A stretch of DNA of 64,000 bases from the NCBI GenBank assembly GCA_036925085.1, contig JAUPFP010000003.1, forward strand, positions 12,774,675 to 12,838,674. Direction: 5' to 3'. The notes below the pieces were generated by a model, which searched no databases, had not been told where the DNA came from, and saw only the letters and a program-made list of their open reading frames with translations. Below are positions 10,326 through 20,710 of the stretch, piece by piece. Source of the DNA: Brachycybe producta. Lineage: Eukaryota; Arthropoda; Diplopoda; Playtdesmida; Andrognathidae. Every line of letters begins with the position of its first letter. Position 1 is the stretch's first letter. The translations under genes and the position numbers were made by a program.

Positions 10326-10456
10326 CGTGGAGGGGGAAAAGTGGGAGGGGGTGATTGAAATTGAAATCAAAGGAGTAAAAAAAGGAAAAAACGACGCGCA
10401 TGCACACAATTGCCTGTAATTTTGCTCCCGTCATTTATGACGGGTTACCCCACTAG

Positions 10457-11028
10457 TATAAAAATAACACTTCTGCAACTTTTTAAACATAGTAACAGTT
10501 TATTTACATCTTTGATCATCTTTAGGCAAAATTGGACATAATGTCTGTGTCACAATAGTGCTTTCAAGACTTCTCTCCTTTCATACAAAATACATCTTAC
10601 CCAAAAAGAGGATACTGAGAACACTTTCTCAGTAGCCCCTGATTGGGTAAAAACACATGTAACAACCAAACTGGCCAATCAACATGATTGACCAGTGGTC
10701 AACAAAATATAGACAAATGACTCACTCATAATCAAAACAAACTTACAATAGAAAGTTTTAACCCCATAAGACCTAATACTGAGGCTTATCAGGATGATCT
10801 CTTTGTATTAAGGGGTGGGACTGGGAGGAAAAAGGACCCAAGACAGGATATTGGCATTGTCATCAGCTGATAGAACTGGGTCAATCCTCTGTACGTGAGT
10901 CCAGAGGGTTGGCAAAGTTCTATGCCAATACCAGGCAAAAATAAACGAGCCAGGATCGCTCCTGGACTTATCGTTTCAATATAACACAACTAACATTTTC
11001 TATTGACATTTTTCGTTATATTATACAG
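10457..11028. other. Intergenic DNA
   Basis: Contains an inverted pair around GAGAACACTTTCTC and a minus-strand frame at 10789-10989 without recognisable features. No gene supported. Confidence 0.3.
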
Positions 11029-11181
11029 CAAGCATGTTAAACTCGCGGCCTGCGGGCCGCATGTGGCCCACAACTAATATTATTGCAGCCCAGCCAATAT
11101 AATGGCATGTAACAGTGCAGCCCACATAAACTTAGACCTTGTTTATTTGGCCTGTATTTGCCTTTGAGTTTGACATGCTTG
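11029..11181. mobile_element. hAT-type MITE (CAAGCATGTTAAACTC ends)
   Basis: Ends are CAAGCATGTTAAACTC and GAGTTTGACATGCTTG. The subterminal GCGGCCTGCGGGCCGCATG block is typical of small hAT elements. Flanking octamers TTATACAG and TTATATGG agree at six of eight positions, as expected for an old 8-bp target duplication. Confidence 0.7.
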
Positions 11182-11244
11182 TTATATGGTACCAATATAA
11201 ATATTAATATTATAATAATAATACAAGCCTATAATAATATTATC

Positions 11245-11663
11245 ATTATTAGTAGGGGTGGGACAGTCGAATCCTCGAGTCTTGAAAAATATTCGAAATT
11301 CGAAAACTCGAATCTTCGCACTTTTTTCGTCTTTCGAATCTAAACCAAAAAAAACTGTTAAAAATTTTGGGAAAATTAGTTTGAACTCCAGTGTGACGTC
11401 CAATAGAAGCATTCACTAAGAAAAAAAGTGTCGATTGTTGCAATTTCGGTGGTCCCCAGATCACCAATATGACTATGTGGCGACCCTGAATGCCACACTT
11501 TGTTTTTCATTATTAATAATTTAATATTTAATATGATTTCATTTATTTGTTATCTTCTTAATGAATAATATAGGATTCTTATATGAAGTATTCGAGAGAT
11601 TCGAGAACTTTTTAGGATTCGGATTCTAAAAAATTTAGGATTCGTCCCAACTCTAGTTATTAG
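11245..11663. mobile_element. hAT-type MITE (TAGGGGTGGGAC ends)
   Basis: The element is 11253-11655, from TAGGGGTGGGAC to GTCCCAACTCTA, with TTCGAATC-type inverted blocks inside. Flanking octamers ATTATTAG and GTTATTAG agree at seven of eight positions. Frames inside are artefacts of the inverted blocks. Confidence 0.75.
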
Positions 11664-11741
11664 TATAATATTATTATAATAATATATTAATAACAAAATT
11701 ATTAAATTTTAATAAAACATACCTCAATTTCATTATATATA

Positions 11742-12395
11742 TGTAACACCCAGTAACTCCCGATCTCGGCAAAACAATAGCTTGGGGGTAAACAACTCCT
11801 GCTTATTCCTCCCTCCTCTCCTAATAAATATTCTAGTGGCAGATTGATACTCTCAGGACCATCGTCACTTGGACCTGGTTACACCTCGTAGGTGTACACA
11901 GTTCCAAGGTATAAAAGGGACCGTGTTCCTCTTTGTTCGTCGTCCTTCTCTTTGCTCAACTTTGTATTACATAGATTCTTATCCGTACCACATCATGGGC
12001 ATGAGGACGCACCTTTAATCAACATTATTCAGTCTTGTACTCTTGATATTTCTGAGCAAGGATGAATAAAAGCGTTACAATGAGAAACTGCGTTGTCTTT
12101 ATATCTGGAAACTAACACTTCTCTAAACAGGCCGGAGACACCATAAGGCAAGGAGCAGCTACAGCATCTTCAATTGGCAACAGACAAAGGAAGATGCATA
12201 TCAGCATTGATCAGGAGAGATGGCCACCATCCTTCTGCAAAGATTACACCCCTGCACAGAAGGATGATCGAAATCGATCGCCATCCGACTACTTCTGTAA
12301 CTCGAATCTTCTTCGTGCGGTCACTGCGCGATCAGGGGAAGAAACGAGTTGTAGAAAACGTCATCATCAAGATGGTAAAATTATAAGGTCGACGT
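11742..12395 (+). mobile_element. LTR-like sequence (solo LTR candidate)
   Basis: It begins TGTAACACCC. It has a promoter-like GGTATAAAAGGG at about 11911-11922 and a GATGAATAAAAG poly(A) signal at about 12061-12072, the layout of a U3-R-U5 LTR. A diverged copy lies inverted at 53156-53828. I could not fix the 3' end or find a clear target duplication, so another type of element is possible. The frames at 12174-12397 are inside it and have no recognisable product. Confidence 0.55.
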
Positions 12396-12780
12396 GAAAA
12401 GCTCACATATAGTACACATTTTAATATATTAATTATTTATTGTTTAATAAATAATAAGATTTAATATTGATGTTAATATTTTACAATAATTATTCTAAAA
12501 TTATTAATATTAATATTGAATTTTAATATAATATATTAAATAATTTTAATTTCGAAAACAAATAGGAAATTTACCGCAAGTCAAACACAAAACCGTTGTT
12601 TTCAGTGTGTGAAATACTGCAAAACATAAACAATTAGAAAAACCTTAATCTTGTGACGTTTCAATATGGCGTCGCTTCTACTTTGGGGCGGGGCTTCCAC
12701 GAGATATGAGCACACCTTACATACTCTACAAACCTTGAGCCATGGGGGAGGACTGTAAGGCAACAGCAATGCAAGGATGT
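12396..12780. other. AT-rich sequence downstream of the 12781 gene
   Basis: TTAATATTA-type low-complexity DNA to about 12545, then unique sequence with CAATATGGCG. No exon could be supported. Confidence 0.3.
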
Positions 12781-13011
12781 TTATTTATCTGCGCATGTGC
12801 AACAAATCACATTTTGGTTGGTTGCATTTTGAACAGTGCCACATATGCACAGTCCAGAACGATCTTGCCTTACAGCTGTTGCATTACTTTTATAGTGTGA
12901 ACAAGGCTTAATTTGGTTACTGGCTGATCTTTTGTCGATTTTGGTTCCAGTGATGATTGAAATTGTGAGAACCATAATGGTCATAAGAAGAATAAGTTTT
13001 AGAAACGCCAT
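12781..13011 (-). CDS. Small secreted peptide precursor with a C-x-C / CC-x-C pattern
   Basis: A single-exon frame of 76 residues. Residues 1-22 form a clear signal peptide (LKLILLMTIMVLTISII). It is followed by a short KIDKR segment whose Lys-Arg at 27-28 could be a prohormone-type cleavage site. The predicted mature part has six cysteines: C-x17-C-x-C-x12-C-C-x-C. This differs from the TIL signature. It resembles the first module of the protein at 60666-62509 (a shared KID motif before the domain, then C-x16/17-C-x-C and a following acidic/Asn-rich stretch), so I place the two in one family. The ATG context AGAAATGGC is good. AATAAA overlaps the stop codon. No intron is needed, unlike the other genes here. 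Function unknown; an antimicrobial or signalling peptide is possible. Confidence 0.58.
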   Translation of the reverse strand: MAFLKLILLMTIMVLTISIITGTKIDKRSASNQIKPCSHYKSNATAVRQDRSGLCICGTVQNATNQNVICCTCADK

Positions 13012-13035
13012 TTCTATAAAGAAAAATACATATTA

Positions 13036-13053
13036 TTATTATTATATTATTAT

Positions 13054-13086
<33 letters not shown>
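13036..13086. repeat. (TTA)n and (TA)n tract
   Basis: Simple AT repeat at the 5' edge of a Helitron-like copy; other copies (25910, 42550, 53820) also begin beside (TA)n. Confidence 0.8.
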
Positions 13087-13087
<1 letters not shown>

Positions 13088-13088
<1 letters not shown>

Positions 13089-13630
13089 GCCAGGTCTGTG
13101 TGTGTGTGATTAACGCTGTACAAACAAGGAAAGAAGCACGTCGGAATTTATATGAATTTAAATGAATAAATGAACCGCTTTTTTTCTCAAGGTCAACTAT
13201 ATGTTGCACTCTCCCAATCCAAGAACCCCATGATATTAAATTGGAGGGCGGAAAAGTTTGGAAAGTGTAGAGGAGGGGGGGGGGGGGGAGAGAGAGAGAA
13301 AGGGGGAGGGGGTGACTGAAATTGAAATGAAAGGAGTAAAAAAGGAACAAACGTCGCGCATGCGCACACCAGAGAAAATGAAAAACTCATTTTCTCTTTC
13401 AAATATAAAAAGGGGAGGAAATCATAGTAGCAAAATTAAACTAGAATTTATCACGGGCAACTGTGCCCAGCATTAGAATTTTTTTTGCTCCGCCCTTTTA
13501 TGAACGTTATCAATTTCTAATTGGTTACTTGGTCTGACGTCATAAAAGGGCGGAGGAAAAGAAATTCTAATGCTGAGCACAATTGCCTGTGAATTTGGCT
13601 CCTGTCATTTATGACGGGTTATCCCACTAG
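13088..13630 (+). mobile_element. Helitron-like element containing MITE C
   Basis: Begins AGCCAGGTCTGTGTG and ends with a hairpin and CTAG at 13627-13630 before T. Positions about 13450-13592 are the palindromic MITE C (GCCCAGCATTAGAATT arms around GCTCCGCCC), lying just before the terminal hairpin as in other full-length copies. Confidence 0.8.
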
Positions 13631-13654
13631 TTTAATAATATTTATCTATATGTT

Positions 13655-13795
13655 ACTGTCTATTTGCAGATTAACTAGGCAAGCTGTAAAACCATCAACC
13701 TGCTAGTGAATCTGAAAAATTCAACACATAAAATGTATTGAATTTTGCAGATTCACTAGCAGTCAGCAGATTGACAGTAACATATATATTTTGTC
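13655..13795. repeat. Fold-back sequence
   Basis: ATATGTTACTGTC at the left and GACAGTAACATAT at the right bracket inverted GCTAGTGAATCTG / CAGATTCACTAGC. It is probably a small MITE. Confidence 0.65.
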
Positions 13796-13979
13796 ATTTT
13801 TAGGCCCTGTTTCCACTTGACGAAACTAACATGAGGCAACTTCTGACTTTAGTGAGTTTCTATTTCAGCGTTTCTTTTTAATTATTCATCATTTTAGGTA
13901 AATGAGTGTATTTTGATCAGATGTCAGTTAGATTTCATTATTGTTTTACATCAAAATATCGTCATTTTAATGTGGATAT

Positions 13980-14072
13980 TTGATGAGAAATTGCAGTTTA
14001 TAGTTTCGTTAAAGGTGTAATACTATTGTATTACAACTTTAACGAAACTATAAATTGCAATTTCTCATCAGG
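13980..14072. repeat. Long palindrome next to an AGGCCCTGTTTCC end
   Basis: TGATGAGAAATTGCAGTTTA pairs with TAAATTGCAATTTCTCATCA, and the arms continue through TAGTTTCGTTAAAG with only a few loop bases. It follows a family end like that at 5092, so it may be the middle of a related element (13802-14072). Confidence 0.65.
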
Positions 14073-14611
14073 GTTTTTTTTCTGGAGGTATATTGGGCTC
14101 TGGGGGCATGATATACACTCTGGGGAATTTGGGGCTCTTTGGGCATTGTCTAGTTTGTAGGCATTATGTGCATTTTTGAGCTCTCGAGGAGGCATTATGA
14201 CCTTCGGGCTCTTGAAACACCTTGGGCTCTGATAGTATCTTGGGCCGCAGTCTTTATGGACTATACGCTAGTATAATGGCGTTGAAATGCAGCATGTTGA
14301 ATGTAAAAATGAAGAGCCCAAAACAGTGAATTTTCAATGTAAACATGTAGTGCCCAAAAGTGTAAAGGTGGGTCTTACACGCTTTGAGCTTCCAAATTTA
14401 CACTCTGAGCTGTGTGCTGTGTGCAAAACACAGCCAGTGCACAACTCATGACGTGTGCATTGTAATGTTAGGTATTGGCGCAACAACAGGGGGGATACCG
14501 GGGCTGAAGCCCCCCCCCCCCAGGACCAGTGGTGTAGTCATGCCGGAGCTCACTGGACTGGTGTCTCAGTCCTGTTTTTATTATAGAAGCAAAGCTCCAG
14601 TGTACTATGTA
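14073..14611. other. Intergenic DNA with GGGCTCT-rich degenerate repeats
   Basis: GGGCTCT / TTGGGCTCT-like phrases recur through 14090-14250, and a (C)n tract lies near 14510. The plus-strand frame at 14384-14665 crosses into a transposon and is not credible as a gene. Confidence 0.3.
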
Positions 14612-15998
14612 CTTAAGAGGCTACATCGCAAAATTACTTCGAAAAATCTCCACAAAAAGCGCTAGAATCGTTTTTCTATTGAGCCCATAGACCCAATTGT
14701 TAAAGAAACGTTAATTTTTGAAATACACAGTCGTGGCAATAGGTTTATTTTTCTTATTTAAAGTTGTCCAATGAAGTTGTGCAATGCACACCTTAAATAT
14801 ATGCTGATAGAGTGATAGAATGACAAAAAACTGTATTTTAATTGTTTTGTTTTTTTAATTATTTTAGGTATTTTACGAGCATTTTAATGGATGTTTTTTC
14901 TTATTTGGGCGTAGGCCTACTAAAAGGAAATGAACATAAAAGCGCATTCACACTAGGCTGGTTTACAAGCCGCTGGTTGCTGCTGGCTATTAGCAGCAAC
15001 AGCAAGCAGCAGCTCCTTTGGGTTCCCACTTGTCCAGTCACTACTGGTATTAGCAGTGCAAGTCATCCAATCACCATCTTGAAAAAACACAAAATCTAAC
15101 AACAACCAACCCAAGCAGTGGAGTTTCAACTACACACTAGTGCCACTACCAGCGACACTGGCTGGTAGCACACTGGTAATAGCAAGAAGAGTCACATGAC
15201 CAGCTGGTAGCTGCTAAAGTTGGACATGTTCAACTTCACCAGCCGCTGTTAAAATCACTAGCCCACTGGAGAAAGCAGCTGCTAGTAGCAGTTCAGACTA
15301 TGCTGATAGAGGGCTACAACCAGCCAGCAGCAACCAGCAGCTTGTAAACCAGCCTTGTGTGACTGCGGCATTAATGGCGCAGTCACACTACGCTGGTTTT
15401 CCAGCTGGTTAACAGCGGCTGGTGAAGTTGGACATGTCCAACTTTAGCAGCTACCAGCTGGTCATGTGACTCCCTTCCTGCTGCTGCCATCTAGTGTGAA
15501 CTTTTTGTTGCTAGTAGTTTTACTAGTGGTAGTTGAAACTCCACTGCTTGGGTTGGTTGTTGTTAGTTTGTGTTTTTGCAAGACGGTGATTGGATGACTT
15601 GCACTACTAATAATACCAGCAGTGACTGGACAAGTGTGAACCCAAAGCAGCTGCTGCTTGCTGTTGCTGCTAATATCCAGCAGCTTGTAAACCAGCCTAG
15701 TGTGACTGCCGCTTTAGAGTTAGAAATTTGCGATTTTGAAATAGTTTTTAAAAATATAACCGCACTTACCAATTTTTTGTCATTCTATCACTTGATCAGC
15801 ATATATTTAAGGTGCACATTACACTTTGTGAACTAAATATTGGACAACTTTAAATATGCAACATAAACATATTGCCACGACTCTTATTTTAAAAATTAAC
15901 ATTTTTTCTTTAACATTGGGTCTATGTGCTCAATAGAAAAACGATGCCAGTGCTCTTTGCGGAGATTTTTCGAAGTAATTTTACGATGTAGGCGCTTA
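14612..15998. mobile_element. Long fold-back element (family E) split by an inverted pair of MITE F
   Basis: Left arm 14612-14935 starts AAGAGGCTACATCGC. The right arm, about 15715-15990, ends near TTTTACGATGTAGGCG. Between them lie two MITE F copies head to head: 14942-15367 and 15370-15715. Each has CAGTCACACTA(G/C)GCTGGTTT-type ends and GCTGCTGGTTGCTGCTGG blocks. The nesting shows that MITE F arrived after family E. Confidence 0.7.
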
Positions 15999-16189
15999 AA
16001 ATATTTTTCATTTCTATGAATTGAACTTTTGCTTTGGCTAGCCAATGATCAGAGCATCAGACAACTAAGAAAAGCTAAAAATTCAGTTAAAACTCGTAAA
16101 AATTAAAATTAATTAGTCATTTTGATGGATCTCGCTTGAGAAAATTTAAAAATAAACGGGGAAACCCAAGAAGAAATAATGAAATTTTT

Positions 16190-16320
16190 GTTGCTCACTG
16201 TGCTCACAGACTGTATCCTGCAATCCAGCACTGTTTCTTAATTGGTTACTGGTTTAATTAATATTGGATAATATCGATTAGCCCCTCTCAGACCAGAGTC
16301 CTTGTTTCGCCACTGATGTT
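16190..16320 (-). mobile_element. Inverted fragment of a CAGTGGC(G/A)-ended element
   Basis: GTATCCTGCAATCCAGCA here is the inverse of TGCTGGATTGCAGAATAC found at 17320, 39890 and 54630. The fragment ends at CGCCACTGATG, the inverse of the family end. Confidence 0.55.
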
Positions 16321-17130
16321 AAAAGTCTGCCGATTGCTTATACAGCGGTGCGCCATAAACGGGCACACACCTCTGATCAGTTTTTGACAAATGTTTTTTT
16401 TTTTTTTCTTTCTGTGTGTGCTATGCGTCGTGTTTGTATTTACGTGACGTCATCTCTCTTCAGCAAATACGACTGCCATAAAATAACACAGGTAACCTTG
16501 TAAAAGAGCAAAAGGTCCCACCCACATCGAAATGTACGGTGCGAAGCTAAATACAACATGAAAACGATTTTTGTTCGAGCTGTTGTGGGAGGGGGGGGAG
16601 GGAGTGTTGTGGTGTTGATGACTTGGTCTTGTGACATAGCAAAAAGCAGATGTTTACAGCACCGGCCATCTCATGACGGAACGAAAAAAAAAAAAAAAAC
16701 ACAGCACGCATGAAAATCCACCCAAAATCGTGCCTTTTAAATGAAAGGTTTTACGGCGAATGCAGACGACAGACAGCCTGTGCCGAACTAGATTGTGGTA
16801 AGGTCAGCGCACATGACCGACAGTTTGTCAGATGTCTAAGGTTGTCAGCGGTTGTGCTTGTGCGTGGATGCCTGCCATCATGAGCGCGCGCCGTCCACAA
16901 CCTATGCAATCACTATAAACCGCCCGACTAATTAGTAGTTTGTGTGGCGCGTCCATGACCGTGTACTGGTTCTCTATCGAACCGCCCACAATCGGGTGGG
17001 TTGAAAAAATGGAACATGTCCCATCTTTTTTGGCGGTCTGTCTCTTTAGTCGACCGCGGGCCACCCTGGGCGCGGTCCTTGAGTTTGCCGCTCCTCCCAC
17101 TCACAAAAATCACAACACAATACATGCACA
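16321..17130. other. GC-richer unique stretch without a supported gene
   Basis: Frames on both strands at 16828-17179 have no recognisable domain. A T tract (16390) and an A tract (16687) are present. It could be a promoter region or a decayed gene. Confidence 0.25.
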
Positions 17131-17530
17131 TCAGTGGCACAACCAGGATTCTGGTCTGAGAGGGGCCAATCGATATTAGCGATATCGTGTGATTGAAATG
17201 GTTTATAGAATTTTATATTAATTTTGAAATTATTAAATAAACCTGCACCCGATAGGAATTATTTATCAACGATAAATTTTCATTTTTACTAAATTTTATG
17301 TTTTCCAGGCTTAAAAAATAATGCTGGATTGCAGAATACATTCCACGAGCGCAGCGAGTGACAAAAATTCCGTAATTTTATCTTTCTGCTACTCTGCAGT
17401 TTTTGCTTTTTGGAGAGACCCTTCTACTATTCCGACAGGAAGAAAAAACTTTTCTTTTCGTTGGTGCCCCCCCCCCCCCCACAAAAAAGTGACGCTCGGG
17501 GCCGACCGCCCCCTCGCCCCTCTGCGAACG
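17131..17530 (+). mobile_element. CAGTGGC-ended element fragment
   Basis: Starts CAGTGGCACAACCAGGATTC and carries the TGCTGGATTGCAGAATAC block, a poly-C tract and a GGGGCCGACCGCC segment. Sister copies are at 39660-40061 and 54515-54812. Ends of the CAGNGGC type suggest hAT, which is inference. Confidence 0.55.
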
Positions 17531-17642
17531 ACACTAGTCGGCCGTGAAAAGCACCTTGTGATGGTTTTGAACAGCTAATTTTCAAACTTTTGATTATATT
17601 CTGTCTTTTAGAACAGCAAAATTAGAAAGCAAAAACAAACTA

Positions 17643-17856
17643 AATTAAAAAGTGTTTTAGAAACTAGAAGGGTAGCTCAAAATCACGTAAGGGTATTTTC
17701 ATAAACAAAAAATAAAATAATTACCATCAGCTTAAAGTTAGATCATTTTGCAAACTGACATAAAAAGCTTATTTTGAAAGACACAACAAACATAAAAATA
17801 CCCTTAAGTGATTGAGATACCTTTCTAGTTTTTAAAACACTTTTTTTTTTAGTTTC
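17643..17856. mobile_element. Fold-back MITE (TTTTAGAAACTAGAA family)
   Basis: GTGTTTTAGAAACTAGAAGG at the left and CTAGTTTTTAAAACACTT at the right form the arms, with AAGGGTATTTT / AAAATACCCTT inside. Sister of 4795-5030. Confidence 0.65.
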
Positions 17857-18570
17857 TCTTAATTATTTGATTTTCTGAAAGACATAAGCCAATAATCGAG
17901 AGTTCGAAATTGGCGTTTATTACAGCTTTTAAGTGAAATAAATCCAAAAAAATAACCATTTGGATAAAAAAAATAGCAAATAAATTATGTAAATTATTAC
18001 TTACTGCTGTCTATGATTTGTGCTAACGAGTTTGTTAAAGTTTGTAACTAGACTGATGTATTTATGTCAATAATTCCTTGAATTTATATAGTTATAACGA
18101 GAAACAATAAAAAAATTTCGTAGACTACAATAAAAACTTTTCAAACAACACTTGAATATACAATGTATAGTTTACCTTCACTTAGATAATTAGGCAATTA
18201 CTGTGCAAAGTTTTATCAGCTGGAATATTTATTTCTGGTTCAGGTAGAATAAGAAATAATTATTAACCATTTTTTATATATATATATATATATTCATCTG
18301 AGTTATTATTTTAAAAATACGAAATTAGTCTTTGAATAAACTCTAAAAAAAAAAAAAAGTGTATCATCTGTTGATGACTGGTATGCCATTGGTATGGCTC
18401 CTGAAGGCTTCAATGTTGACTCGCCTCTTAGAAAAAAAGAGTGATGATGATGATAGTCATGATGACTTTCTGTTGCTCTATAGTGACTGTTACATTGCAT
18501 CAAAAGAGGGGGCGTTATTAGTATTAGTTGATTTTTTTTTTTTCTCAATGAAATTCGATTTAGAGTAGTA
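17857..18570. other. AT-rich intergenic DNA
   Basis: Includes a (TA)n tract near 18277-18292. Frames at 18306-18587 are opposed on both strands and have no recognisable product. Confidence 0.3.
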
Positions 18571-18797
18571 GTCGTTTCCACATTCATTTAGAAATCGGGA
18601 CAAACACACAAGTTGGCTCCGCCCTTTTTATGACGAACGCAACTTCTAATTGGTTGATTATGTAGTCTGACGTCACATGCTCCGCCTTTTTTAACTTCGA
18701 ACCACACAACAAACCATTTAGAAGTTGCCGGTCGTCATAAAAAGGGCGGAGTCAACTTGTGTGTTCGTCACGATTTCTAAATGCCTGTGTCGTTTCC
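18571..18797. mobile_element. Palindromic MITE, family A, with 9-bp target duplication
   Basis: The element is 18580-18788, from ACATTCATTTAG to CTAAATGCCTGT. GTCGTTTCC lies directly before (18571-18579) and after (18789-18797). Arms share the GGCTCCGCCC block with the other family A copies. Confidence 0.85.
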
Positions 18798-18904
18798 TGC
18801 CTTTTGCAGGCCACGGACCACTGAGGCATAAATGGAATTAGTCGTAGAAGACATGCAACATCCAACCCCCTCCCGGGTGTGTAACAATTGCCCTAAAGAA
18901 ACTT

Positions 18905-19962
18905 GCCCTAAACAGTGGCGCAGCTAGACTTTTTGGCGTCCAGGAACAAGGTATAAATATGGCGCCCCCCCCCCCATAACCACTAAGCCAACACAGGATA
19001 TACAATATAATTAAAATTTTCTCATAAAAAAAACCGCTAGTCTAACGCAAATAAATTTTAATTTTTATCTTTTCAACAACAATAACAGTGTTAGTAAACA
19101 GTTCTATATTATTGTATTCATCTATTTTAAAAAAAATTATATCAAATTAATTTTTCTGGCCTTTTTCTCCCGCAAATTTATTTATAATTAGTAATTACTA
19201 AAGTCTATTTTATCAACGGGAATCCTTCTCTACACTAAGAACTGCAAGATCACAGAGGCGATAATGTCTCATGGACGCCCTTAGGCCCGTAGCAAATTAG
19301 GCAACAAAGTGAGCTTTGCAACCAGCAACAGTCTCCAGACACTGCTGCTGGTGATGCTACACTAGCGCCACCACTGCAGTTGCAGACACCAAATTAGTAG
19401 TTGGCAACAGTAGAAAGTAGATGTTGCCTCTGCTCAGTATAGTGAGCAGAGGGAACAAGCAACCATTGTGTGCCAGCAACTACTTTTTTGTCACGTGATC
19501 ATAATTCGGTTGCTGGTTCCTTGCTCGTTTGGTTCCCTAATTTGCTACCGGCCTTAGATAAGACAAAATGAGCTTCAGCTTGCTGAAGGAACACTCACAG
19601 CCTCACAGCTGTCTATTGATACTGCGATTAGGAAATTCTAATGCGTGAGTACGTTCACTGAATCAGAAATGGCGATACATTAATTGACGAAATGAAGGTA
19701 GCGATATTAGATGCTAGTAGTTGTTTGAGAAAAAGTTTGGGTGAAACCTAATTATTGTATGAATTTTTACGTGACTGCTGTTGCAACCTAAAAATCATAC
19801 ATAAATGTCAATAAGTGTTACTAGGTTTTTATATTGACAGCTAAAATTATTACAAGTATATTTTGGCGCCCTCAAAGACGGCGCCCGTGGCGCTTGCCCC
19901 CCCCCCCCCAGCTACGCCTCTGGCCCTTGCCCCCCCCCCCCAGCTACGCCTCTGGCCCTGAA
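18905..19962 (+). mobile_element. CAGTGGCGCAGCTAG-ended hAT-like element inserted in a minisatellite
   Basis: Element 18913-19954 begins CAGTGGCGCAGCTAG and ends CAGCTACGCCTCTG; the last segment with its poly-C tract is duplicated (19890-19922 and 19923-19954). Flanking octamers GCCCTAAA and GCCCTGAA agree at seven of eight positions. The target is a TTGCCCTAAA-type repeat. A second inverted-repeat element (GGCCCGTAGCAAATTAG to CTAATTTGCTACCGGCC, about 19285-19556) is nested inside. Confidence 0.7.
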
Positions 19963-20440
19963 GCCATTTTCTAAAAAGCCATTTGTCCTAAACTTCCTAA
20001 AGGAATGTATAGATACTTGCAATAAAAATATTTGCCCTAAAACCATTTGTCCTAATCAGTAAATATGTCAGTTGGCACTTTTTTTTTAACATACTCCACT
20101 GAAAGACACTAAACGGTATGAAAAGAGAGAACCTGTAAATATTTAAGTTTGAGCAAAACAGATTTCAGATGAGGTCAACTGATGTAGAGCAATAGCTTCT
20201 TCATCATTTTTAATATAAAAGATTTTTCATTTTTTGTCAATGAATGGATCCAACTTGAGTTGCGAACTATGCGTTCAACTGGTTATTCGAGTGCTCCTTG
20301 CGAGCAGCTTCGAACGAGCAATGAACGCAAGAAAGACGTGCTTAATAACTGAACACACCCACTGTCATTTTTTTATTCATATCTATAACCAAGATGCAAT
20401 TTGGCAAACAAACAAGCAAAAAAAAAAAAAAAAATCCGTC
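19963..20440. other. Intergenic DNA with decayed TTGCCCTAAA-type repeats
   Basis: TTTGTCCTAAA phrases run to about 20060, followed by the ACTCCACTGAAAGACACTAAAC core segment that recurs inverted at 28540 and 37265. No gene. Confidence 0.4.
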
Positions 20441-20446
20441 AATGAT

Positions 20447-20452
20447 TTTATT
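20447..20452 (-). terminator. Poly(A) signal of the 20508-20710 gene
   Basis: AATAAA on the minus strand, 56 bases past the stop. Confidence 0.55.
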
Positions 20453-20507
20453 AGAGAACCTTATTGATGCAGCAGCAATTTAGTTGTTCGAATACAATTA
20501 TCGAATA

Positions 20508-20710
20508 TTATAATGCAACAGTTGGGCAGTAGGAGTGCGGAACGCAACAGTCGCTCGTTAGATTCAACAGTTTGTAGGGTGGCTTACATTCGTATCCTTC
20601 GCGGCATCCTTCGGGACAAACAAATTCTGGAAATCGAAAAAACTGACATTGGTCTGGGCATTCGCTGCCACACTTGACATAAACCCGTGCACTCGCTTCA
20701 CAAGGCGTAT
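20508..20710 (-). CDS. TIL-like secreted cysteine-rich peptide, second exon
   Basis: The acceptor is a T-rich tract ending TTTAG at 20717-20711. The exon enters in phase 1 and encodes 66 residues after the shared codon, exactly as long as the exon at 8598-8800. Ten cysteines occur as C-x9-C-x3-C-x3-C-x9-C-x3-C-x5-C-x12-C-C-x5-C. The phrase CPEGCREGYEC is the usual GC.C region of TIL domains with wider spacing. It is closest to the exon at 30210-30403, with nearly the same cysteine spacing. A poly(A) signal (minus strand) is at 20452-20447. No signal-peptide exon could be assigned: a hydrophobic stretch ending at a GTACAG donor (20865) is in the right phase but has no ATG. The gene is therefore partial as described. 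Confidence 0.66.

Larger units (their letters stand above)
9472..10456 (+). mobile_element. Helitron-like element with a hugely expanded GA tract
   Basis: It starts at GCCAGGTCTGTGTG and ends with the CCCGTCATTTATGACGGG hairpin and CTAG at 10453-10456 before a T. The body is the standard family body, except that the short GA-rich tract seen in sister copies has grown to about 650 bases (9670-10325). Confidence 0.8.

Noticed and set aside
9594-10434. Frames of 265-271 codons (Ser-Leu-Phe) and 177 codons (Arg-Glu)
   Set aside because: Composition artefacts of the GA tract in a Helitron-like copy.
8848-12736. Inverted similarity between 8848-8878 and 12708-12736 as element ends
   Set aside because: Only about 25 bases with several mismatches; no second end or target duplication found.
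15563-15836. Opposed frames of 69-88 codons as genes
   Set aside because: They lie in MITE F and family E arms, and their mirror images come from the inverted repeats.
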